Of a DNA stretch of 50,022 nt, positions 44,601 to 50,022 are shown one piece after another. Each line of letters opens with the position of its first letter. The first letter of the stretch is position 1. The DNA is from a virus. The DNA lies in IMG/VR virus record IMGVR_UViG_3300037119_006434, positions 1 through 50,022 of that record; one strand, written 5' to 3'. The notes under the pieces are model-generated. The model made no database searches and had not been told where the DNA came from. It was given only the letters and a program-made list of their open reading frames with translations. A program made the translations under genes and the position numbers.

Positions 44601-46833
44601 GGTGAAGCTCGGTCTGAACTGTTTGGATAGGGTTGTTACGGATGGTACGGATGCCTTCTCGACCCATGGCGAGGAGGTCTGAGGTCCGGGCGGTTCCACT
44701 GAGGGTAGCGGCGGGGTTGTTCTCCCCGGCTCGGCGGATAGCGAGGCTAGCCCAGAGTTGGGTAGCTTCCCCCGCGGACCTCCTGGCTAGTTGTTGGAGG
44801 GTCTGAGGGATTTCAACCCCCGCGGCTCGGAGTCCTGCGTGAGCCAGGCCGGCTCCTACGCCGATGATTGGGTTGCCGGTGGCTACCGACGCCACGATAC
44901 CTGTGGCCATGGGGTAGCTGGCGACGTGGGCCATGGAGGCGAAGCCGCGCTCCCACGCGGCGAATTGCTTGTAGATGGGGAAGGGTTTTACGAACTTGGT
45001 GACAAGGCCGGTGCCGATGAGGTTGCCGGGGTCCCCCATGACTTCGGAAGTGAAGCGGAGGACCCCGCCGATTTCGGCTTGTTCCCAGGCCATGACCGCG
45101 GCCTGCCATTGGTACAGCCCGGGGCTTTGGCGTCGGATTTCGTTGAACCGGGCGGAGATTTCCCCGCCGTGGATGCCGGCGGAAAGGAGCCCGGCGACCC
45201 CGCCGATGGTGCCTCCGACTAATGCCCCGGGAGGACCGGCGACGCCGAAGCCCAGGGCGGCTCCTAGGCCGCCGGTAACAAGGGCCCCGGAGCCTTGGGG
45301 GAGGCCGTAGGCCCCGGCGAATCCGCTGGCCATGGCTGGGAGGCCGACGTTCTCGGAATACGCTTTCAGGGCCTCGAAGGGGAGAAGGAAGGGTTGGACT
45401 GCGCCGAGGGCCATCCACTCCCAGCCACTGACCCGGCGGACATCCGGGCTGATTTCCCCGGCCTGGCGGGCCTGGCGCATTTGGTCTTGTTTGTACCACT
45501 CGGTGGCGAGGCTGCGCCAGTGGACTCTCAGAGAGTCAATGGACTGCATGTAGTCGGGGTCTTGGTATTTGCGGGCGAGGTAGGCGTTGAATCGGGACAT
45601 GTCTAGGCCCTGGGGGATCGGGCCGGGGGCTGTGCCGGTGAGACTCCGGACTAGTTCTTCAGTGGTGAGGACACTGGTGTCTACGATTCGGGACTTAGGT
45701 CGGGTCTGGAGTGCCTCGATGAACGGGGCGGCCTCGGCGTCGGTTAAGGCCCGGGGGATGGTGTTGGGGATATCACCCCAGGCGGCCTCCATGATGGCTA
45801 GGTCTGTGGGGGTCAGACTCCCCAGGACTCTTCTCTTGTAATCCTCGGGACTGGGGTCATTGCTGGCGGCCTGGGTGGCGAATTGGTTCAGGGCGCCTTG
45901 GAAGTCCTCGGGGTAATCACCGGTATGCCAGCCACCCGGGGCGGATTCTAACCAATAACGGATGAACTCGGCCTTGGTATTCTCGGCTCCCGCCAAGGCT
46001 AAGGCTTGCTGTCCGGCGGTGATTTGTTCTATTTTGGATTGAGAATACTGGGGGTTCCAGTAGAGGATGAGGTTGGCGAGGGTCGCCGGGGCACTACCGG
46101 CGGAGGTTATGGCCGCGGGGTTGGTGCGGAAGGTGTTGGCGGTGCTGGTGAGGAGATCGGAGACATCGGGGGTCTGAAGGACCCGGAGCTGGTCTTCAAC
46201 CTCGGTCATGGACTTCTGGGTCTGAATTACTCTTCTGAGGCTGGCTTGCTGGAAGCCTTTGTAGGTCTGGGAGAGGTGGGGCTGGCCCTGGATCTTGGTA
46301 ATCTGATCCTGTTCGATTTGGGCCAGGGCGGCGGCACGCTCGGAGAATCCGGGCTGTCCACGTTGAGGAGCGGGAGGACCCGGGCCGAGCCCGGACTGTT
46401 GGTCGTAGGAGTTGATGGTGGCGACCATGGAGTCGATCTTGTCGGCCAGGGCAGGGTCGGAGGAGATCCCGGACTGCTGTAGACCTTGGGCAAAGGCCCG
46501 GGGGTTAGAACGGTCGAGGTTGGCAAAGGCCGGGGATTGGAGGGTGGTGGTGAGGTGCTGGAAGGCTTCTTCGGGGGTGGAGTATTGGGCGAGGGTGATG
46601 GGTTGGGGGACTTCCCCGCCAACGGAGTAGGCGTTGGGGTTAGCGGCCTGGCGGGTAGAGCCGCTGGGGCCGGGACCTGGGATACGGAAGAGATTGGGGT
46701 TGGTGTCGTCCCACCCGGACTCGTTGGCGGCCAGGGCTAGGGAATAGGAGGCCGGGATACCGGTATCTCTCTGGAGTTTCTCGGCGTAGGGCCTGAGCCT
46801 GGTGGCAAACCCACGACGGTAGTCTATGGCCAC
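38638..46833 (-). CDS. Giant virion/ejection-type protein with glucosaminidase and ADP-ribosyltransferase-like parts
   Basis: 2731 residues, nearly one sixth of the genome. Residues about 10-150 look like a FlgJ/GH73 glucosaminidase (IPASYSLALAANESGW, catalytic-type Glu38; then NLFRI). Around 505-570 and 655-690 lie Gly/Ala-rich membrane-active stretches (GALVTGGLGAALGFGVAG). From about 1515, a ART-like pattern appears: SAHGTPATYG, GKGFYTTDAPF, EGYAMAG, ending near 1950 with GFEGIKH and HTVRVVFPES, interrupted by coiled coil. A later block (GFYPFWIYEKERFPWLLRTA, GTNFQINPLRGG) recurs in large phage internal proteins. It lies between portal and scaffold, so it is probably ejected with the DNA to cross the wall. 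Confidence 0.7.
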   Translation of the reverse strand: MAIDYRRGFATRLRPYAEKLQRDTGIPASYSLALAANESGWDDTNPNLFRIPGPGPSGSTRQAANPNAYSVGGEVPQPITLAQYSTPEEAFQHLTTTLQSPAFANLDRSNPRAFAQGLQQSGISSDPALADKIDSMVATINSYDQQSGLGPGPPAPQRGQPGFSERAAALAQIEQDQITKIQGQPHLSQTYKGFQQASLRRVIQTQKSMTEVEDQLRVLQTPDVSDLLTSTANTFRTNPAAITSAGSAPATLANLILYWNPQYSQSKIEQITAGQQALALAGAENTKAEFIRYWLESAPGGWHTGDYPEDFQGALNQFATQAASNDPSPEDYKRRVLGSLTPTDLAIMEAAWGDIPNTIPRALTDAEAAPFIEALQTRPKSRIVDTSVLTTEELVRSLTGTAPGPIPQGLDMSRFNAYLARKYQDPDYMQSIDSLRVHWRSLATEWYKQDQMRQARQAGEISPDVRRVSGWEWMALGAVQPFLLPFEALKAYSENVGLPAMASGFAGAYGLPQGSGALVTGGLGAALGFGVAGPPGALVGGTIGGVAGLLSAGIHGGEISARFNEIRRQSPGLYQWQAAVMAWEQAEIGGVLRFTSEVMGDPGNLIGTGLVTKFVKPFPIYKQFAAWERGFASMAHVASYPMATGIVASVATGNPIIGVGAGLAHAGLRAAGVEIPQTLQQLARRSAGEATQLWASLAIRRAGENNPAATLSGTARTSDLLAMGREGIRTIRNNPIQTVQTELHRLGLFIFQTGFTPPFISRVGTRTGAPVHADLSPLIKSLGVQLAPEETKVVLHNITDAIYSNIGRGSFYKRPEIANRIAAALGIDPAVTTKIGDKVLTNNQIIRNWMRRFEKGTFDSGLAPFTRRPTDGAVNPSANPNRALEDFGNKHEESLLNLYRHPSYQMSHSEGIVNHLQRWQDQAARWPVISFMNRMVMSASRHNLFYTFYGPVNVEENAQRMFLGGVNPFPGAPGSQWYATSLDLGHMFHAATGDIPNKQAIIGALSDAFQGSLPVLASLPDNPTQVLIGLNTREGRLPGITRGIPDTLRSGFLQGRGTRAADWIEAHVPKQFYSLAHWGEAWQGVTRRQENYYLYNKWIQSLAGSNPEEFKAILGAVGDINDTPLKDTLTTDVKRSIQQKLNTFALMVDPRTIRAMKMTHADLVNTNITNAFVKVISRYPQLGEMHSRAILHGVQTGEFQLGRNAAETTTNMLSYLERVRLSWWDQSVMGQLEYHSHVADQVRRELLGFHPEHPEDVVSMLTTMDNTLMSMETSTTHIMESMVNRGDELGTAERRQLFSHGLESLTSLTDKLGQTYAAASTRLMDRIRDPAMGYTPAQQDLFSRWLKLFNREVDSIRQARLAEETRHEEVFVKGSGSYTQHRALVREAWDRHHHRHAEIEMEARDITDKLAASFGIPHTPGSIQLPGNGTLTPIDVSRMYNSLPSALIHQMVEPISMTLQSRRAFIEKHLVQAEHLADGLGQKAADFGFTENTLGQVYDNLLRSVSLNPSGETIVRWTKPPGWIRSAHGTPATYGAIDPGTMISGQYGKGFYTTDAPFIGKPGITEGYAMAGLSGARVRVSDLEQELRRVQLAEQGAEFVPGTSRTEDAQARLASARQHLAEVEAQVTPQTRVLDIPENMNFYDVTGGMTHETWDRPTAPPLEEAPPEIGQELGQIGNRLRDIGDQLIDLQDTPGARDQIIALENERQTLYDRARDLNFESAIQRNDPEDIRRGVDDLESFRLEIQAEEIDRMTPNQRQQHSDFLDQLDAKIARGKAALRDLELIPGDFSAPVPAGLLDKAEAQFPGTRDEFEEYLTDLKGQASSGYLHPRESHGLVLPNGEVNEAEAFYRHMERMIHERPNTYKHNLLISAHDLETRLEIAANPAIDISTLDPLEKLTMEQMRVDPSFWQAQLRDLHSQIDNIPPSPTSVNDWLAQQGFEGIKHIGGVNSDLGAHTVRVVFPESIGKTRNSLTNFDKSEVKVGNVDLPSAAMFRGLAGDLVGEMTTAGLPANAHNHLNDFIEQAARNLEDLRDPAGAAVRHTQAAAEHQRNITSLESQVLGGNLPNDTILDLQAQRARAVEARDAATTAAFQQRGKTWDQAAWQQSRRGAMDQANVEYARDFPDYSNQNMFDAVMKGFYPFWIYEKERFPWLLRTAARRPSTLLTWGKYMENTDEGYITVPGTNFQINPLRGGVAMGGFRRLMMRDTPEYYDQFPEAVTGVVDRMSRAGFYPGIHVTAPLAYFGGTNLQSGEIMPPWANTFLGVINTAPIPDATRRTINDQLFPDRFREFRVIQEVGEQTGDGDLGNRIYAKLQARVPLTPAEQSAWNAAEQRVWFVAGTLDSQVGMFRLRGAQKVALHQALKEADSALSGVPLTEMEAIDKAQPVTGKRFSDIYPADPLQQWVRAEYFDKMRGFLRPQTTPLVPSSLGRQQTIIQSYYRDVESVQEALRTQGFRGKDEAGRDVLLAKSTQQLDQEFKAGKLTPDEYRNQLADTYTRAQAAQDAIGQTMQYAGVPKSRKEREDFYREHGILVPTFSPGQELLWEYYQIRPEQRQDEDGILRPDYDQYFQKLDTLVNAMEPGVQQRFLARIQAEWTDTQRLQWQHSKAYLAAYRNIRNVVIQQLPADQQAVINQFRTADTAEKQRLQSAVDARGQPVLAHFNRTMTTFRNNLRMADPNLDAALLFWGKTDKVLSPEAVKVYNQLIAEHRPGAEPIQWRPNSSQQMLTASIP

Positions 46834-46843
46834 GGTATGCTCC

Positions 46844-48559
46844 TTAGGCTAGGCCGCCGGGCGCGACCCCGGCCGCGGACTCGAGGGATGAGCCGGGCTG
46901 GACGGTGTTGTTGGGGTTGATGGGGGAGGCCCCGTTGTTGGGGGGTTGCTGGGCTCCGCCGGCCTGGATTTGCTGTTGGAGTTGCTGACCGACAGCGACG
47001 GCCGCGGCGGCGAAGAGGTTGGCGCCGTCGGAGTCGCCGGCATCTTGGAGAATCTGGGACTGCTCGTTGTAGGCGCGGACAAGGTTGATGCTGATGGCGA
47101 TGGGGTGTTGCTGGGACTGCTCGGCACGGACCCGGGCCATCTCGCGCTGGGGGTCGGTGATCTCGGGGAAGAGCATGTCCATGATGATGGCCTGGGAGAG
47201 TTGGAAGTTAGGGTTGAGTAGCCGGGCGGTGGTGCCGCGTTGGGTGAAGTCTCCTGGCACGGAAACATGGAGCTGGGCCTCGACTTCAATCATTGGTGGG
47301 ATCTTGGGCACCTTTAGCTCGTAGGGTCGCCGGCCATGGTTGATGATAAGGTCCAGCCAGAAGTTAGCGATGTCGGACTGAGCTGTTGCTGAGGCTTCAC
47401 CGTAGGGGGTTAGGTGTTGCTGGGCGGAGGCGGAGACTTGGGAGATGAGGTAGCCGGTGACCTGGGCCTGGATGTTGCCAAACATCATGTGTGGGAGACT
47501 GCCGCGTTGGAGCATCCCGTCGATGTCGAACAGGCTTGTCCTGAAGTCGACAGGGATGGGAGGTTTGGCTAGGTAGCCGAGGTCATCCTGCAAGCCCATG
47601 CGGAAGTGGGCGCCGCGGCGGTAGAGTTGTTGGGGATCGCCGACGATGTTCCCGCCTGATCTTTTCTCGTAGCTGACGGGTTGAGCGGTGTCGCGGAGAA
47701 GCTGCTGGAGGAAGGTCATCTGGCGGTTGTAGTTTCGCTGGACGAATTCGTTGGTGGCCAGCATTGCTTCCCCGACGTGCTCTTGCCAGGAGAGGTTGGT
47801 AACGATTGAGCCGCGGTCTGGCAACCCCCCTGCAGGACTCACGAATACTGGGAGGCGGTAGAAGTCTGGAGCCGGCTCGGGGCCGAAGATGATGGTGCCT
47901 TGGAGCATGACTAGGTTCGTGGGCACCCCGGTGTCTTCATCCAAATACCAGTAGTCGTCGACGGGGAATGGCCCAGCCCCGGTGATTCCTTGGGGGATTG
48001 CCCAACCAAGGTTCGCGGCGTTGCGGTTGAGTGCCCGGAGACTCATGAGCTGGGCGTGGACTACTTCATCCAGGCCGATGTCGTCGTCCCAGTGGGGGTA
48101 TGTGTCCACCGGGGACCAGATTTCGGCGCGGCAGACTTCAGTGCCGAGGCGCGGATCCTCGACTATGTCCGCGTAGACAGCGAACCAGCCGGTGGCCAAA
48201 ATGTAGGCGTTTAGTTCCCGGCGCCAACCCTTGCGGCCGCGGGTTCGGTTAAAGGCGTCGACCTTCTTCCACATGATTCGGAGAGCACGTTCTACTTCGG
48301 AGGTATCGGGGACTTCAATGTCTTGCAGGGGATCGATGGGGATCCGCATGGGGACATCGGGCGGGGTTAACAAGTGAAGAGCTAGATTATACGTTGTTCG
48401 GGGGTTATTGCTGATAAAGGATTCAAGACCTTCTTGTTGGAGATCATTGGTTTGAAGGAGCTGGGTGTACCAGTTGCGGATTTGGGTGTTTCTTCTGGTC
48501 CAGTTGCCTTTGAGGACGCCGATGGCCTGGGCGGCGGTTTGCGCGGTTAGTGGCGGCAT
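46844..48559 (-). CDS. Portal protein
   Basis: A 571-residue protein located between terL and the head genes. It has a helical start with RRNTQIRNWYTQLLQ, IMWKKVDAFNRTRGRKGWRR, a CRAEIWSPVDTYPHWDDD strand region, a long stem helix (AMLATNEFVQRNYNRQMTFLQ) and a Gln/Gly/Pro-rich C-terminus. These features and the gene order match a dodecameric portal that receives DNA from the terminase. Confidence 0.8.
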   Translation of the reverse strand: MPPLTAQTAAQAIGVLKGNWTRRNTQIRNWYTQLLQTNDLQQEGLESFISNNPRTTYNLALHLLTPPDVPMRIPIDPLQDIEVPDTSEVERALRIMWKKVDAFNRTRGRKGWRRELNAYILATGWFAVYADIVEDPRLGTEVCRAEIWSPVDTYPHWDDDIGLDEVVHAQLMSLRALNRNAANLGWAIPQGITGAGPFPVDDYWYLDEDTGVPTNLVMLQGTIIFGPEPAPDFYRLPVFVSPAGGLPDRGSIVTNLSWQEHVGEAMLATNEFVQRNYNRQMTFLQQLLRDTAQPVSYEKRSGGNIVGDPQQLYRRGAHFRMGLQDDLGYLAKPPIPVDFRTSLFDIDGMLQRGSLPHMMFGNIQAQVTGYLISQVSASAQQHLTPYGEASATAQSDIANFWLDLIINHGRRPYELKVPKIPPMIEVEAQLHVSVPGDFTQRGTTARLLNPNFQLSQAIIMDMLFPEITDPQREMARVRAEQSQQHPIAISINLVRAYNEQSQILQDAGDSDGANLFAAAAVAVGQQLQQQIQAGGAQQPPNNGASPINPNNTVQPGSSLESAAGVAPGGLA

Positions 48560-48618
48560 TGGTCAGGCCCTCCTCGGGAGCTGGGATGATCTCCGGCGCC
48601 CAAAGGCGGCAAAGGTGG

Positions 48619-50022
48619 TTACCATTTCTCGTTCCAGCCGCCAACCCCGGCGAACCCGGTACCGGCGCCGACCAGGCTTCGGGAGACGATGCCAATCGCC
48701 GAGGACATGTAGAGGTCGGAGAGGCCGATGTGGATGTAGCCCTCGCGGCTGGTGCCTTCTGGGTATCTCACGCCGCGGATTTGGCTGATTATGCGGGAGT
48801 CGTGGCACTCTAAGGCTGGTAAATGCTTGCTGACTTCTTGGACCATGAAGGGCTTGGTTCGGGGGGTGGTGAGCCAGCCGTAGTCGGTGCTGATACGCTC
48901 GGTGAAGGGGTCTCTTCGGTTGGAAAGCCGCGGATATTTGTGGACGTTCCTCAACTCACTGATGACTGCTAACCCGTGGCTGTTGGCCTCAGGGACTAAG
49001 GTCGCGGTATTGTAGTACCGGGCGAGTTTGGCGGCTTTGGTGGCGGTGAACTCGGTGTCCCAGAAACCTACACCTGTGGCGACGTGGATGCAGTGGGTGA
49101 CTTCGGGCTCCTCGGCCGGGATATATCGCCACACGGTTATCGCGGACTCGGTCTGCCGGCCTTGACCTGGGTCAACTGCCACTACGTAGGCGAAGTCGGG
49201 GTCGGGGGGCTCCCACACCTCGCAGTTCTCGAACCCAAGGGGGGCGGGGTAGCACAGCCGGGACATGTTGTCGAGGGTCTTGGAATCATGGACCATGTCG
49301 CCGGCGGCTAGGAAGCAGGAGACGTCATCCTCGGGGAATTCCTGGCCGAAGAGGAGTCGGGTGGTGCCGTCTCGCCGGAGGGCCTCAAGTTCCGCGGTCT
49401 TGGCCCGGCGCCATCGGAGCTGGTTGTGGTCTAGTCCCCGGCGGACTAAGACCTCTTCTTCGCTGTCGAGGTTGGTTAGCTCGGGGGTGCGGTCTCTGGG
49501 GAGAGCCAGGGGGGAGTTGATGGGTAGGCGGTATTCGGGGTGAAGGTACCAGGGGTAGAAGTGGTGCTGCCAGATGCTGCTACCTGTCTTGGCTGCGGTA
49601 TACAGCTCGTTGAAGGCGTTTTCCTCGCCGTTAGGGGTTGACCCGACGACCATACGGCCCCAGGCTGGTACACGTTGGAGGCTGGGGACCATGATGCGGT
49701 CGGGATCGGACCAGAAGGCGTATTCGTCGCAGAGGAAGTTGTGGATCGGCTCTCCCCGGCCGAATACGTGGGCGCGGGCGGAGCCAATATATAGTACACT
49801 GTTGAGTTCTGGGAAGAACTTCTCATTGGCGGAGCGGTGGCTCATTACTGGTTTGAACTCCGCCGGCAGGTGGTCGTAGAAGAATTGGGCTTTGGAGAGG
49901 AGGCGCTGGGTGATGAACTCCTCGTGGGCGACGATCACGGAGGTGGTCCCCGGGGTGCAGATGGTATCGGCGAAGAACAGGGCGATGACGATTGTGGAGA
50001 AGCCGACCTGGCTGGGCTTTTC
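48619..50022 (-). CDS. terL: Terminase large subunit, main part (N-terminus at the left end)
   Basis: Open to the right edge and joined through the terminal repeat to 1-306, giving 526 residues. Numbered on the joined protein: Walker B NFLCDEYAFW (Asp158, Glu159), coupling motif MVVGSTPNG (about 182-190), and an RNase H-like nuclease with VVAVDPGQG (Asp343), LVPEANSHG (Glu404) and LSDLYMSSAIG (Asp495). The apparent start at 49938 is an internal valine codon, not the real start. Portal follows 59 bases downstream. Confidence 0.93.
   Translation of the reverse strand, partial: EKPSQVGFSTIVIALFFADTICTPGTTSVIVAHEEFITQRLLSKAQFFYDHLPAEFKPVMSHRSANEKFFPELNSVLYIGSARAHVFGRGEPIHNFLCDEYAFWSDPDRIMVPSLQRVPAWGRMVVGSTPNGEENAFNELYTAAKTGSSIWQHHFYPWYLHPEYRLPINSPLALPRDRTPELTNLDSEEEVLVRRGLDHNQLRWRRAKTAELEALRRDGTTRLLFGQEFPEDDVSCFLAAGDMVHDSKTLDNMSRLCYPAPLGFENCEVWEPPDPDFAYVVAVDPGQGRQTESAITVWRYIPAEEPEVTHCIHVATGVGFWDTEFTATKAAKLARYYNTATLVPEANSHGLAVISELRNVHKYPRLSNRRDPFTERISTDYGWLTTPRTKPFMVQEVSKHLPALECHDSRIISQIRGVRYPEGTSREGYIHIGLSDLYMSSAIGIVSRSLVGAGTGFAGVGGWNEKW
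49894..50019. repeat. Terminal direct repeat, right copy
   Basis: Identical to 1-126. See the left copy; the final three bases of the window fall outside the match and would change one TerL codon (Leu60 to Glu), so they are probably an edge error. Confidence 0.9.

Noticed and set aside
44813-45499. 228-residue minus-strand frame rich in Arg/Pro
   Set aside because: Out-of-frame shadow of the giant virion gene on the same strand.

Overview
The window is a GC-rich (roughly 60 percent by eye) tailed-phage genome that looks complete or nearly so. Bases 1-126 recur exactly at 49894-50019, and the large terminase gene runs off one end and resumes at the other. The contig is therefore a circular assembly, or a circularly permuted genome, opened inside terL, with a unit length near 49.9 kb. 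I see no integrase, no recognisable lysogeny repressor, no RNA polymerase and no CRISPR array, so a lytic lifestyle using host RNA polymerase is the simplest reading. Sigma70-type promoters, Shine-Dalgarno-led genes next to predicted leaderless genes, and high GC would suit an actinobacterial host, but this is inference. No tail tube, tail terminator or tape measure was recognised, and a giant virion-type protein lies between portal and scaffold, which hints at a short-tailed (podovirus-like) virion.

Layout: two opposed transcription arms diverge at about 3.2 kb and converge at about 24.87 kb. At 3206-3266 two promoters sit back to back with their -35 boxes forming one palindrome. The leftward (minus) arm covers 3199 down to 1 and, through the contig ends, 50022 down to 24877. 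In order it carries a small-terminase-like protein, a two-domain endolysin, a holin-like membrane protein, two small basic proteins, TerL, portal, a 2731-residue internal virion-type protein, scaffold, major capsid, an accessory capsid protein, small structural proteins, a fibre with a C1q-like tip, a repeat protein, a baseplate or spike protein and a 1044-residue alanine-rich coiled-coil fibre. A second leftward promoter sits at the 3' end of the giant gene, just before scaffold and capsid.

The rightward (plus) arm, 3296-24866, holds about 58 mostly tiny, tightly packed genes, many coupled by ATGA, GTGA or TAATG overlaps. The first part (3.3-12.3 kb) is rich in small zinc-binding proteins and regulatory DNA: five palindromic operator-like repeats, three short direct repeats, and repeated hairpins in front of ribosome-binding sites. 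The second part (12.3-24.9 kb) is the DNA metabolism module: a RepA-like ATPase, a putative single-strand DNA-binding protein, a Cas4/RecB-like Fe-S nuclease, a Sak4-like recombinase, an ERCC4-type nuclease with HhH motifs, a DNA methyltransferase and a family A DNA polymerase. A consistent promoter family (TTGACA, 17 bp, TAnnnT) punctuates this arm.

Other points of interest are a secreted transglycosylase-like protein encoded in the early arm between two copies of a 24-bp repeat, a cassette bounded by a 36-bp start-codon-anchored repeat (20900/21585), a tRNA-like element followed by a run of strong hairpins (14.79-15.16 kb), and an 11-codon leader peptide coupled to the recombinase gene.
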